Below the pieces are notes generated by a model, which saw nothing but the letters and a program-made list of their open reading frames with translations, had not been told where the DNA came from and ran no database searches. The translations under genes and the position numbers were made by a program. Shown piece after piece: positions 18,906-28,570 of a stretch of 64,000 nt of DNA; position 1 is the stretch's first letter; the number at the start of each line of letters is the position of its first letter. The DNA is from JAOZPE01 sp964601275 (lineage in GTDB: Bacteria; Krumholzibacteriota; Krumholzibacteriia; JAJRXK01), in contig CAZRMV010000002.1 of assembly GCA_964601275.1 (NCBI GenBank), positions 124,001 through 188,000 on the forward strand, given 5' to 3'.

Positions 18906-21263
18906 ATGCTCGAAGGCCTGAACCCCCAGCAACGCGAAGCGGTGGTTGACACCGAGGGTCCCATGCTGCTCATCGCCGGCGCGGGCAGCGGCAAGACCCG
19001 GGTCCTGACCATGCGGATCGCCCATCTCATCGTGGAGAAGTCGGTTCCTCCCGGGAACATTCTCGCCTTCACCTTCACCAACAAGGCCGCCCGCGAGATG
19101 CGCGAGCGGGTGCAACGACTGGTCCCCAGCGGGGAGGGAAGCTGGATCGGCACCTTCCACGCCACCGGGGTGAGGATCCTCCGCCGGGAGGCCGAGCTGC
19201 TTGGGTATCCCCGGGAGTTCAGCATCTACGATGCGGAGGACTCCAGGGCGGTGATCAAGTCCGTCCTCAAGTCGCGCCGGGCCGACACGAAGCAGTTCAC
19301 GCCCCGAGGTGTCCTCAGCGCGATCAGCCGGTACAAGAACTCCTCGGTGAGCCCCGAGCAGGCGCGGGAGGAGGCCCTGAGTTGGCGCGAGGAATCGATC
19401 GCCGACTACTACGAGGACTACCAGAGGATCCTGCGCGCCAACCAGGCCATGGATTTCGACGACCTCATCGGCAAGACGGTCGAGTTGATGGAATCCTTTC
19501 CCGAGGTCCAGCGGCGCTACGCCCGGCGTTTCCAGTACGTTCTGGTGGACGAGTTCCAGGACACCAATCCGCTGCAGCTCATCCTCATCAAGGCCCTGAG
19601 CGCGCACTGGGGGAATCTCTTCGCGGTGGGGGACGACGACCAGGCCATCTACTCGTGGCGGGGCGCGACGGTCGAGAACATGCTCAACTTCGAAGACTAC
19701 TTTCCCGGGGCCCGGGTGCTGCGGCTGGAACGGAACTATCGATCGACGGGGCGGATCCTCCGGGCCGCCAACGCGGTGATCGCCCACAACCGTCGCCGCC
19801 GGGGAAAGAATCTCTGGACCGAGGCCGGCGAGGGAGACGCGCTGGAGCTGTGGTGGGTCGACGACGAGGAGGCCGAAGGCCTGGCGGTGCGGCAGCGCAT
19901 CGAGGAGCTGGTGGCCGAGGAGGGGTTCCGTCGCCGCGACTGCGTGGTGCTGTACCGCACGAACGCCCAGAGCCGCGCGCTGGAGGATGCCCTGCGGTAC
20001 GGCAAACTTCCCTACCAGATCGTGGGGGGAACCCGTTTCTACGAACGGCGAGAGGTCAGGGACCTGCTGGCCTACCTGAAGCTGGTGGTGAATCCGGCCG
20101 ACCAGGTGGGTTTCCTGCGGGTGATCAACGTGCCCCGCCGGGGGATCGGCAAGGCCAGCCTGCAGCGCCTGCTCGATCTCTCCGGGCGGACCGGCCGGTC
20201 TCCGCTGCAGTTGTGCGAAGAACGGCCGGCCGAAGTCAGCCAGGCCTGCGGAAACGCGGCGGCGCGTCGCATCCTCGGGTTCGCCCGCATGATCCACGAG
20301 CTGCGGGAGGCTTCCTCCACCCGGGACGCGGCCTGGGTGCTGCAGAGGGTGATCGAGCGCAGCGCCTACGTCGATTGGCTGTACAAGGCCGATCCGGAGA
20401 ACGCGGAGCGACGCGAAGAGAACGTGCTGGAACTGGTCAACGCGGCCGAGGCCTTCGTGGCCGAGAGCGACGAGGGACGCCTCTTCGACTTCCTCGAATC
20501 GGTCGCCCTGTTGGCCGATGTCGACCGGATGGACGCCGACGGCGACATGGTCACCCTGATGACCATGCACAACGCGAAGGGACTGGAGTTCCCGGTGGTC
20601 TTCGTGGCCGGCTGTGAGGAGAACCTGCTGCCGCATGCCAACAGCCTGCACGAGGACGACAAGCTCGAAGAGGAACGACGGTTGTTCTACGTTGCTCTCA
20701 CCCGCGCGAAACAGCGCGTTTTCCTGAGCTGCGCCTCGAGCCGCCGGCGCTTCGGAGGGGCCGATTCCTCTCTGCCCAGCCGTTTCCTCGGCGAGCTGCC
20801 CCAAGATCTCGTGGTCGAGAAGGGTGAGCGCCAGGTCCCTCCCGTCGAACCGGCATGGGGGCGCAGCAGTCTGTGGGGGGAGCAAGCCCCCCGCCGCCGC
20901 CGGGCGGCCTCCCGACCCCCGGGCGAGCCCGAGGCCCTTGTGTCGAAGGGAGACGATACCGGGGACAAGGAGGGAGCCGGCCCCGCTTCGGAGTACGGAG
21001 TGGAGGTCTTCCTGCGCAGCGGAGCCAAGAAGAAGGCCCGGACCCATGGCTTCGAGGATCACGAACTCAACCAGGAGGAAGCCCGTTTCCGGGTGGGACA
21101 ACGGGTGCGTCACGTGTCGCTCGGAGAGGGAATCATCGAGGCGGTCGAAGGAATGGGGGAGTTGACCCGTCTCACCATCCGCTTCGGCGACGCGGGGAAG
21201 AAACGCATGCTCGCCCGCTATGCCCGACTCGAAGCGCTGACCGACGATGACCTGCCGTTCTAG
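18906..21263 (+). CDS. pcrA: UvrD/PcrA-family ATP-dependent DNA helicase
   Basis: Superfamily 1A 3'-to-5' helicase of 785 residues, used in nucleotide-excision repair and removal of proteins from DNA. Visible motifs are LNPQQREAV (Q motif), Walker A GAGSGKT at about 25-31, FTNKAAREMRERV (Ia), VDEFQDTNPLQ (II), GDDDQAIYSWRGA (III), LERNYRS (IV), VTLMTMHNAKGLEF (V) and EEERRLFYVALTRA (VI). The C-terminal 120 residues hold a linker and a Tudor-like module (GQRVRHVSLGEGIIEAVEG) as in PcrA. The start is ATG 18906, 8 bases after the barrel fusion gene, so it is probably co-transcribed with it. It faces the M1 peptidase gene end-to-end with a 9-base gap and no visible terminator. Confidence 0.95.
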   Translation: MLEGLNPQQREAVVDTEGPMLLIAGAGSGKTRVLTMRIAHLIVEKSVPPGNILAFTFTNKAAREMRERVQRLVPSGEGSWIGTFHATGVRILRREAELLGYPREFSIYDAEDSRAVIKSVLKSRRADTKQFTPRGVLSAISRYKNSSVSPEQAREEALSWREESIADYYEDYQRILRANQAMDFDDLIGKTVELMESFPEVQRRYARRFQYVLVDEFQDTNPLQLILIKALSAHWGNLFAVGDDDQAIYSWRGATVENMLNFEDYFPGARVLRLERNYRSTGRILRAANAVIAHNRRRRGKNLWTEAGEGDALELWWVDDEEAEGLAVRQRIEELVAEEGFRRRDCVVLYRTNAQSRALEDALRYGKLPYQIVGGTRFYERREVRDLLAYLKLVVNPADQVGFLRVINVPRRGIGKASLQRLLDLSGRTGRSPLQLCEERPAEVSQACGNAAARRILGFARMIHELREASSTRDAAWVLQRVIERSAYVDWLYKADPENAERREENVLELVNAAEAFVAESDEGRLFDFLESVALLADVDRMDADGDMVTLMTMHNAKGLEFPVVFVAGCEENLLPHANSLHEDDKLEEERRLFYVALTRAKQRVFLSCASSRRRFGGADSSLPSRFLGELPQDLVVEKGERQVPPVEPAWGRSSLWGEQAPRRRRAASRPPGEPEALVSKGDDTGDKEGAGPASEYGVEVFLRSGAKKKARTHGFEDHELNQEEARFRVGQRVRHVSLGEGIIEAVEGMGELTRLTIRFGDAGKKRMLARYARLEALTDDDLPF

Positions 21264-21272
21264 CCCGGCCGG

Positions 21273-23435
21273 CTACCGGACCAGTACCACCCGCTGGGCG
21301 TTCTCCACTCCACCGGTTCGCAGGCGCAGCAGATACAACCCGCTGGAGACCGGGTTTCCGGATCCATCCCTTCCGTCCCAGTGCAGGTCGACCGGTCCGG
21401 CGGATACGTCGGCGTCGAAGAGGACCTTCACCAGCCGCCCCGCCCGGTCGAAGAGTTCCGCCTGCACCCGGCTGGCGCGTTCCGCGTAGGCGGGAACCCT
21501 GAACACCACTCCGTTGCCCGGCAGGTAGGGATTGGGATAGCCGGCCCGCAGGAACACGCCGCCGGCGGCGGGAGCGGTGGGCGCGGTGTCGGTGGAGACC
21601 AGGAAATCGAGACCCGGATCGACCACCACCCCCACGACCTCGCCGGCGGCTGGGATCGACGTGAGGGTGAGAGGATCGGTGGTCCAGACCCACGCGTCAC
21701 TGCTGTCTCCACTGGCGAAATACATCCGCACCGGCAGGGGCAGGCGGAAATGGTTCGCCGGGTCCTGTTCCATGCGGAGGTTGAGCTGACCGTCCTGCTG
21801 CGACCATCTCGTGGTGAGATGACAGACTCCGTCCCGGTGCAGCCACGGATCGAAGTACCAGTCGAGGGGCTCGCCGTAGACGCTCTCCGCATGCCGCTGG
21901 AAGTCGGCGCTGCGGACCGGATGGAACCGCAAAGCGGGATCGGTGACGTATTCGCGCATGGTGGTCAGCAACTTCTCCAATCCCTGTCCCGGCCAGCGTT
22001 CCTCATAGATCATGCGCAGCATGTGCAGGACCATCGCTCCCTTGCGGTAACTCACGACCCCGAAGAGGTCGTTCGCGGGAGGGTCGACCAGGGAGTGGGT
22101 GAAACTGTCGATGAAATCGTGGTAATGGTTCTTGCGGTAGATGTCGGCGATTTCCTTGGAATACCGGTGTTCGATCCAGATCGACTCGCAGTAGGAGGCG
22201 AACCCCTCGTTCAGCCAGATCTCCCCCCAGCGCTCCACCCGGACGCAGTCGCCGAACCACTGGTGGGACAGCTCATGGGCCACGATGAACTCCCACAGCG
22301 GTCCCCCGGTGAGTCCGCTCACCGCGCTGGTGACGAAATTCTGGCTCATGCTGGTGCAGGTGGGGTGTTCCATGGCGCCGCCCCAGGTGAACATGGCCAT
22401 CCCGTAGCGTTGCCGCGCGAACGGATAGGGGCCGAAGACCTGGTCGAAGTACTCGAGCATATCCGGCGTCATCGACCAGGAGAACTGTGACTGGCCGAAC
22501 CAGTCGACCGTGCCCGGGACCAGCGGCCGGGCGATGTAGTACTCCACTGGCAGGTCCACCGGCTGTCCGGTGGGGAAGTCGGTGACCCGGGCGGTCTGGG
22601 TCCAATAGTCGTAGTCGGAGATCGCCAGCGAGAAGAGGTACGCGGGGATGGGCTCGGTCATCTCGACCGAGGTTTCCTTGAGACCGCCGGGCAGGAGTTC
22701 CTCGGTGATCTGCGATCGGTCGAACCCGGGAACCGCCACCGTGAGGTCGGCCGGAGTCGTGATGTGGATCGAGAACGGTGCGGCGTCATAGGGAGTGTCG
22801 TGGCAGGGCCACCACGAGCGCGCGGCCTTGGGTTCGCTCAGGGTCTCGATCACCGGCATCCCCTCGAAGGTGCCCCGGCGAAACCGGCTGAGCTCATACC
22901 CGATGAATCCGAAGGGAACCGGACTTCCCCGGTATCTCACCCGCACGGTGACCGAATCGCCGGGGAAAAGGGTGAAGGCCAGGGGAACCCTCAGGGTCTC
23001 GTCGAGGTGGGTGAAGCCGGAGGGCGTTGCGTCGACATCGACTTCCTCCACCAGGATACCTTCGCGGAACAGATCGAGGTCGACCTGGTTGAGGGGGGCC
23101 AGCGCGGTCAGGTGCACCGCGACATCCCCCCAGAGCGAGTCGACCACATCGCTGACCCGGAGCGAGATCTCGTACCGGGTGACGTCCATCGGGCGGTCGT
23201 CGCGGGTGAGGGGGGTCCCCCGATCCCGTTTTCCCGCGCCAGAGAGGCGCTTACCGGTCGAGGGCAGGAGAGTTTCCATCGGCAGGGACTTCTCTTGCCA
23301 GTGGATCGTCTCACGATCGGGGACGACCGGATGGCTCTGGGCCGAAGTCGCGACGGTTCCCCCCAGGATCAACCACCCCAGAGTTGCCACCGACCACGAA
23401 GCGGTCTTTAATCCAAGGGAGAGATGTCTTCTCAT
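21273..23435 (-). CDS. Secreted M1-family aminopeptidase with FlgD-like C-terminal domain
   Basis: Gluzincin aminopeptidase of 720 residues from ATG 23435. A signal peptide (cleavage near TSAQS) is followed by the N-terminal saddle domain, the substrate motif GGAMEH at 352-357, the zinc site HELSH at 387-391 and third ligand Glu410 in WLNEGFAS. That set is complete for catalysis. The last 85 residues, starting at a PNPYLPG motif, form the same FlgD-like C-terminal domain as in the first gene and end in RVVLVR in both, which suggests a shared surface-export or anchoring route. The usual ERAP-like C-terminal helical domain is missing. An in-frame ATG at 23513 is possible, but it would overlap the divergent lipoprotein gene and bury the signal peptide. 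Confidence 0.93.
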   Translation of the reverse strand: MRRHLSLGLKTASWSVATLGWLILGGTVATSAQSHPVVPDRETIHWQEKSLPMETLLPSTGKRLSGAGKRDRGTPLTRDDRPMDVTRYEISLRVSDVVDSLWGDVAVHLTALAPLNQVDLDLFREGILVEEVDVDATPSGFTHLDETLRVPLAFTLFPGDSVTVRVRYRGSPVPFGFIGYELSRFRRGTFEGMPVIETLSEPKAARSWWPCHDTPYDAAPFSIHITTPADLTVAVPGFDRSQITEELLPGGLKETSVEMTEPIPAYLFSLAISDYDYWTQTARVTDFPTGQPVDLPVEYYIARPLVPGTVDWFGQSQFSWSMTPDMLEYFDQVFGPYPFARQRYGMAMFTWGGAMEHPTCTSMSQNFVTSAVSGLTGGPLWEFIVAHELSHQWFGDCVRVERWGEIWLNEGFASYCESIWIEHRYSKEIADIYRKNHYHDFIDSFTHSLVDPPANDLFGVVSYRKGAMVLHMLRMIYEERWPGQGLEKLLTTMREYVTDPALRFHPVRSADFQRHAESVYGEPLDWYFDPWLHRDGVCHLTTRWSQQDGQLNLRMEQDPANHFRLPLPVRMYFASGDSSDAWVWTTDPLTLTSIPAAGEVVGVVVDPGLDFLVSTDTAPTAPAAGGVFLRAGYPNPYLPGNGVVFRVPAYAERASRVQAELFDRAGRLVKVLFDADVSAGPVDLHWDGRDGSGNPVSSGLYLLRLRTGGVENAQRVVLVR

Positions 23436-23500
23436 CGTGGGCCGTCCAGATCGGTTCGGGGAGCCATTCCTGCCCTGCCTCTTGCGTTTGAGGATACCCA

Positions 23501-25201
23501 ATGGAACCTCCATCGACAATTGCCGGTGTCCGATCTTCCGGCGCAATCCGGGCCCGGGCCAGCTTCGCTTCGGCCCGGTGGTTTCTCGTCGGTGGAGTGC
23601 TGTTTCCCCTCCTGGCCTCCTGCGGATCCAGCGCTCCGGGAGGTCCGGCCTGGCCGGCGGACGAAACGCGCGAGCCGGTGGAGACAAAGGAGAGAGTCTT
23701 CAGCAGCCGGGATACGACTCCCGCGGTGATCGTGCCTCGGTCGCTGCCGGACTACTGGTGGAATCAACCTTCGGAGACTCGGCCCACCCTGCGGGGAGGA
23801 CACTACCTCGCGGTGCGCGACAGCCTCGGATTCACCGATTTCCGGGAACTTCCCGAGGCGGAACAGCGGGATCGCCGGCTCCTGGCCAAGAAATACATCA
23901 AACAGGGGGATCAGCGGACCAGGACCCTCAAGTCTCTCGATGACTACGCCACCGCAGTGGGTTTGTGTCCCTACTACCCGAAGGGCTGGCTGTTCTACGC
24001 GGAGGCGGCGATCAAGTTGGGCAACTATGCCACCGGTCGCTATCTGCTCCAGGGAGTGGAACGGACGCTGAAGTTCGCCGGAAACGTCAAGAACCAGGAG
24101 AAGATCGCTTCCCAGTTCTATTTCCTGGACGCGGTGGCCTCCTACAACCTGGGGGAGACCGAGCGGAGCCTGGAATCGGTGGAGAACAGCCTGGAGCTTC
24201 GCGACAACCAGATGGACGCCCGCCTTCTGCGAGCGCGATGTCTCACCGACCTGGGGCGCTACGATGAGGCGCGGGAGAAACTGGAGGAGTTCGACTTCGG
24301 GACGTCCTACTGGGCGCGGGCCCAGGCGATCCGGGGAGTCCTGGAAATGAAGGTCGGCAATCTGGGTCGGGCGGCCCGCGCGTTCTCCGAGGCGAAGGAG
24401 TACGGGGTGCGTAGCGGGGTGATGGAGAACGATTGGGGCCGCCTGCGTCTTTTGCAGGATCGCCCCAAGGACGCCGCCAGCCATTTCCGGCGCGCCATCC
24501 GGTTCCAGCCCGAACTGATGGAAGCGCGCAGCAATCTCGCGGTCGCGCTCCGGAGGCAGGGGAAGGACGAAGAAGCCGAGGAAGTCTTGCGATCGGCCCT
24601 GGCCATCAACCCCGATTTCGCCCCGGCACACTTCAACCTGGCCGAACTCTATCGATCCCGGATGGATGGGCTCGAGGGCGAAGCGTTGCGCCGCACCGCC
24701 GACCTGGCGCGCGAACACTACGATCTCACCGTGGAGCATCACTACCGGATCAAGGATTCGCTGGAGCACCGGGCCTGGGTCGCCCTGCGGATCGGAGATC
24801 TCGAGGCGGCCGAGGCCGATCTGCTGAGACTCGCCGGGTCGGACGATGTCGACGGGCGCGTGCTCTTCCTGCTCGCGCGCACCAAGAAGGAGCAAGGCGA
24901 GCTGCGTATCGCCGAACAGTTGCTGCGCATGGCCATCGACCGGGGATATGCGGGCGCCGACGTCCACAGCGATCTCGGGGAGGTCCTCTTGCGTCGGGAG
25001 GATCTCGAAGGAGCCCGGAGGGAACTGGAGACCGCCCTCCGCTTGGATCAGGATCTCATCGCCACCCGGATCAACCTCTGCCAGGTCCTTCTGGAGATGG
25101 GCGAGAGGGAGGAGGCGGAGAGGGAGTTGCGGGAAGCCGAGCGCCGGGCGCCCCACGACCCCGCGGTGCAGGCTCAGCGTCGCGCCCTCAGGAGTCCATG
25201 A
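23501..25201 (+). CDS. Tetratricopeptide-repeat lipoprotein
   Basis: A 566-residue protein with a signal peptide ending in the lipobox LLASC (Cys41), a short disordered region, then helical repeats from about residue 120 to the end. Typical TPR blocks include the LMEARSNLAVALRRQGKDEEAEEVLRSAL stretch, FAPAHFNLAELYR and ADVHSDLGEVLLRREDLEGARRELETAL. GAGGA lies 6 bases before ATG 23501. The stop overlaps the gatC start (ATGA), so it is translationally coupled to the Gat amidotransferase genes, although no functional link is obvious. A scaffold for outer-membrane or periplasmic complexes is a guess from the fold. Confidence 0.88.
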   Translation: MEPPSTIAGVRSSGAIRARASFASARWFLVGGVLFPLLASCGSSAPGGPAWPADETREPVETKERVFSSRDTTPAVIVPRSLPDYWWNQPSETRPTLRGGHYLAVRDSLGFTDFRELPEAEQRDRRLLAKKYIKQGDQRTRTLKSLDDYATAVGLCPYYPKGWLFYAEAAIKLGNYATGRYLLQGVERTLKFAGNVKNQEKIASQFYFLDAVASYNLGETERSLESVENSLELRDNQMDARLLRARCLTDLGRYDEAREKLEEFDFGTSYWARAQAIRGVLEMKVGNLGRAARAFSEAKEYGVRSGVMENDWGRLRLLQDRPKDAASHFRRAIRFQPELMEARSNLAVALRRQGKDEEAEEVLRSALAINPDFAPAHFNLAELYRSRMDGLEGEALRRTADLAREHYDLTVEHHYRIKDSLEHRAWVALRIGDLEAAEADLLRLAGSDDVDGRVLFLLARTKKEQGELRIAEQLLRMAIDRGYAGADVHSDLGEVLLRREDLEGARRELETALRLDQDLIATRINLCQVLLEMGEREEAERELREAERRAPHDPAVQAQRRALRSP

Positions 25202-25539
25202 GCACATTGCGCATCGAACGAGAACTCTTCGAACTCGCGGCGCTCTCCCTCAACGAGGAGGAGAAGCAGCGCTTCGCGCTCAAGTTGCAGCGGGTGATCG
25301 CCTTCATCGATCAATTGATGGAGGTCGATCTCGACGCGTTGGAAACCGCGACGGAAGCCTCGGGAAGCAGCCCAGGGGCCGCGCCGTGGTCTCCCGACGC
25401 GGCCCGGGGTCTGGATCTCCTGCGGGATGACTGCCCGCAGAAGGGACTCGAGCGGGCGGAAGCCCTGCGGTCGGCGCCGCATGATGGAGACGGCTTCTTC
25501 CGGGCCCCGGCCCCCGAATCTCAAGAGGCGCGGGAATGA
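25198..25539 (+). CDS. gatC: Asp-tRNA(Asn)/Glu-tRNA(Gln) amidotransferase subunit C
   Basis: A 113-residue small subunit that wraps around GatA and stabilises GatCAB. It begins with the family pattern of helices (IERELFELAALSLNEEEKQRFALKLQRVIAFIDQL) followed by a Val-Asp-Leu-Asp segment and a long exposed C-terminal part. The C-terminal half is poorly conserved, which is usual. Both ends overlap neighbours through ATGA junctions (TPR lipoprotein and gatA), fixing the start at ATG 25198. Confidence 0.9.
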   Translation: MSTLRIERELFELAALSLNEEEKQRFALKLQRVIAFIDQLMEVDLDALETATEASGSSPGAAPWSPDAARGLDLLRDDCPQKGLERAEALRSAPHDGDGFFRAPAPESQEARE

Positions 25540-27068
25540 CCGGGGAAGGAATCGGGAGCGTCGAGACCCTGCTCGCCCGTCTGCGCGAGGGCCGCTGCAC
25601 GCCCGGTGAACTCGCCGAGGAGGCATTGCGCCGGGCCCGGAGTGCAGGGGAGCAGCTGGGGGCGTTCCAGGAGCTGGTGGACCGGCCTCCAACTCCCCGG
25701 GGGGATTCCCACGGACTTCTGTGGGGCATTCCCTACGCCCTGAAGGGGAACATCGCCCAGAAGGGCCATCGCCTCGATTGTGAGAGCCGGATCCTCCGGG
25801 GACACCGGGCCAGCTACGACGCGACCGCCCACCGGCGCCTGCTCGAGGCGGGGGCGGTGTGCGTGGGGCGCACCCGCATGGACGAGTTCGCGATGGGCAG
25901 CAGCGGGGAACGGGCGGTCAGCGGAGCCACCTTCAACCCCTGGGATCGCCGGCGTGTGCCCGGGGGCTCCTCGTCGGGATCGGCGGTGGCGGTGGCGGCG
26001 GGAATCGTTCCCTTCGCCCTGGGCAGCGATACCGGGGGCTCGATCCGCCAACCGGCCGCGCTGTGCGGTTGTGTCGGTCTCAAGCCGAGCTGGGGGCGGG
26101 TGAGCCGCTACGGCCTGGTGGCTTTCGCGAGCAGTCTCGATGGGATCGGGCCCTTGACCCGGACGGTGCGGGACGCCGCCCTGGTGGCCCAGGTGATCAT
26201 GGGACCGGACCCACGAGATGCCACCACCTTGCCGGATCGACCTGAGAATCTTCTCGAAGGTCCTGGGAGCCTTCTGGAAGGCTCCGGAGCGGGCCTGGAC
26301 GGCGTGGTCGTCGGGGTTCCGTGGGAGTTGCTGGAGGGACACCTGAGCGAGGCGGTCGAAGCCGAGTTCCGCCGTGTGCTCTCCCTCCTGGAAACCGCCG
26401 GGGCCCGCTGCGTCGACCAGCCCCTGCCCCTGGCCCGCCACGCGCTGGCGGTCTACGCGGTCCTGGCCAACGCGGAGGCCAGCAGCAATCTGGCCCGTTT
26501 CGACGGGCTCCGATGGGGGAGCGGGTCCAAGGATTCGACCGGAGATCCCCCGGGGGAGGGCGAGCGCGCGGCCCTCGCCCACGAGCGGGGAGGATCGGGA
26601 TACCGCGAGCGCATCCGCCGGGCGCGTGCGGAGGCTCTGGGGGAAGAGGTCAAGTTGCGCATCCTGCTGGGTACCTTCGTGCTGTCGGAAGGATACCACC
26701 AGGCCTACTACCAGCGGGCCCAGAGGATCCGCCGGGCGATGGCGGCCGAGGCCGATGCGGCGCTCGCCCGTTGTGATGTGCTGGCCTGGCCGACCACCGG
26801 GGAGACCGCGTTCCTCCGCGGACAACGCCTGGACGATCCGCTGCGGATGTATGACAGCGATTTCCTCACCGTCCAGGCCAATCTCACCGGTCTGCCCGCG
26901 ATCTCGCTCCCGACCGGGCTGAGCCCGGAGGGACTGCCTTTCTCCTTGCAGCTCACCGGGCGCCGGTGGCGGGAAGACGCGTTGCTCCGGGTGGCCCGGG
27001 GGGTGGAGGAGCTCTGCGGCTTCGCCCCGGCCTACTCGCGTCTGCGGCTGGAGGAGGAAGGCTCGTGA
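25536..27068 (+). CDS. gatA: Asp-tRNA(Asn)/Glu-tRNA(Gln) amidotransferase subunit A
   Basis: Amidase-signature glutaminase that releases ammonia for GatB. The 510-residue protein has the Ser-cisSer-Lys triad in place: Lys in IPYALKGN (about residue 72), Ser in PGGSSSGSA, and the nucleophile Ser in GSDTGGSIRQPAA. The first motif reads KGN where most GatA proteins have KDN, a minor departure. The C-terminal NLTGLPAISLPTG segment is typical. It overlaps gatC by four bases. With gatB downstream it implies tRNA-dependent synthesis of Gln-tRNA, Asn-tRNA or both. Confidence 0.95.
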   Translation: MTGEGIGSVETLLARLREGRCTPGELAEEALRRARSAGEQLGAFQELVDRPPTPRGDSHGLLWGIPYALKGNIAQKGHRLDCESRILRGHRASYDATAHRRLLEAGAVCVGRTRMDEFAMGSSGERAVSGATFNPWDRRRVPGGSSSGSAVAVAAGIVPFALGSDTGGSIRQPAALCGCVGLKPSWGRVSRYGLVAFASSLDGIGPLTRTVRDAALVAQVIMGPDPRDATTLPDRPENLLEGPGSLLEGSGAGLDGVVVGVPWELLEGHLSEAVEAEFRRVLSLLETAGARCVDQPLPLARHALAVYAVLANAEASSNLARFDGLRWGSGSKDSTGDPPGEGERAALAHERGGSGYRERIRRARAEALGEEVKLRILLGTFVLSEGYHQAYYQRAQRIRRAMAAEADAALARCDVLAWPTTGETAFLRGQRLDDPLRMYDSDFLTVQANLTGLPAISLPTGLSPEGLPFSLQLTGRRWREDALLRVARGVEELCGFAPAYSRLRLEEEGS

Positions 27069-27111
27069 GCTGGGCGACCGAGTGGATTCCCCGGGTGGTC
27101 GGGGAGCGAGC

Positions 27112-28560
27112 ATGAGACCCGCGGCATCGAAGCGCTACGTGGCGGTGATCGGCCTGGAGATCCATGCCCGATTGCAGACTGAGACCAAGATCTTCTGCGG
27201 CTGCGAACTCGATCCCCTGGCGCCGCCCAATACCCGGGTCTGCCCGGTCTGCCTCGGACAGCCGGGAGTCCTCCCCACGCTCAACCGCCGCGCGGTGGAA
27301 CTGGCCCTGCGCCTGGCCCTGGCCTGCGGCTGCGAGATCGCGCCGCGGAGCCGTTTCGCCCGCAAGAACTACTTCTATCCCGATCTGCCCAAGGGATACC
27401 AGATCACCCAGTACGAGCTTCCCCTCGGCCGGGGAGGCGCGCTCGAGGTCGAGTTCGAAGACGGCATCCGCCGTGTGCCCCTCGAGCGGATGCACCTGGA
27501 AGAGGACGCCGCCCGCCTGGTCCATCCGCCGGGGGGAGAGCTTCGCATCGATTTCAATCGCTGTGGAGCGCCCCTGGTGGAGGTCGTGGGCCGGCCGGTC
27601 CTGCATCGGCCCCGCGAAGCGGCCGAACTTCTGCGCTCCTTGCGCCGCCTGGTGCGCTGGCTCGAGGTCTCCGACGGGAACATGGAGGAGGGAAGCCTGC
27701 GCTGCGACGCGAACGTGTCGATCCGCCCCACGGGGCGCACCGCGATGGGAACGCGGGTGGAACTGAAGAACCTCAATTCGATCTCCGGGGTCGAGGCCGC
27801 GCTCACCTACGAGATCGAGCGGCAGACGGAGATCCTGGAGCGGGGAGGGGACGTCCCGCGGGAGACACGTTTCTTCGACCCGGCCCGGGGGATCACCCAT
27901 CGGATGCGGGGAAAGGAGGAAGTGAGCGACTACCGCTACTTCGCCGAACCCGACCTTCCCGCCCTGGTTCTCGAGCCCGCGGAACTGGAACGCCTTTCCC
28001 GGGATCTTCCCGAGTTGCCTTTGGAGCGCGGGGACCGTTTCATGAAGGAGTGGGATGTTCCCCCAGCCGACGCCTCGGTCCTCTGCGAAGAGAGGGAGCT
28101 GGCCGACTACTTCGAGGCCATGGTCGCCGAAGGCACTTCCCCCCGTCTGGCCGCGCAATGGACGGTGACCGAGGTGTTGCACGAGCGCGCCGCGCGCGGG
28201 CTTTCGATGGGGCGATTCCCCGTCGCCCCCCGGCGAACCTCCGCGCTGCTCGAGCTTCTCGAGCGCGGGGAGATCTCGCGGACGGCGGCCAAGAGCGTGT
28301 TCACCCGTATGTTCGCCACCGACCGCGATCCGGCTGCGCTGGTCGAGGAAATGGGCCTTCGGTTGCTGACGGATCCACAGGCCTTGCAATCGCTGGTGGA
28401 GAAGGTTCTCGATCGCGAGCCGGAGTTGGTGGAGCGATACCGTGGGGGGAAGCATGGACTGCTGGGCTACTTCGTCGGCAAGGTCATGCAGGAGAGCGGA
28501 GGTCGCGCCGATCCCCGCCGCGTCGAGACTCTCCTGGTACGACGGCTGAAGACACCCTGA
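27112..28560 (+). CDS. gatB: Asp-tRNA(Asn)/Glu-tRNA(Gln) amidotransferase subunit B
   Basis: Kinase and amidotransferase subunit of 482 residues. It shows VIGLEIHARL at the N-terminus, the zinc-binding cysteines in IFCGC and CPVCLGQPG, the ARKNYFYPDLPKGYQITQYE stretch, HLEEDAARL, DFNRCGAPLVE and the tRNA-binding YqeY-like tail with KHGLLGYFVGKVMQESGGRADP. ATG 27112 follows GGGGAG by about 7 bases. The frame is open 10 codons upstream but without sequence similarity. It sits 43 bases after gatA and 10 before the DUF5683 gene. Confidence 0.96.
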   Translation: MRPAASKRYVAVIGLEIHARLQTETKIFCGCELDPLAPPNTRVCPVCLGQPGVLPTLNRRAVELALRLALACGCEIAPRSRFARKNYFYPDLPKGYQITQYELPLGRGGALEVEFEDGIRRVPLERMHLEEDAARLVHPPGGELRIDFNRCGAPLVEVVGRPVLHRPREAAELLRSLRRLVRWLEVSDGNMEEGSLRCDANVSIRPTGRTAMGTRVELKNLNSISGVEAALTYEIERQTEILERGGDVPRETRFFDPARGITHRMRGKEEVSDYRYFAEPDLPALVLEPAELERLSRDLPELPLERGDRFMKEWDVPPADASVLCEERELADYFEAMVAEGTSPRLAAQWTVTEVLHERAARGLSMGRFPVAPRRTSALLELLERGEISRTAAKSVFTRMFATDRDPAALVEEMGLRLLTDPQALQSLVEKVLDREPELVERYRGGKHGLLGYFVGKVMQESGGRADPRRVETLLVRRLKTP

Positions 28561-28570
28561 GGAGACCACG

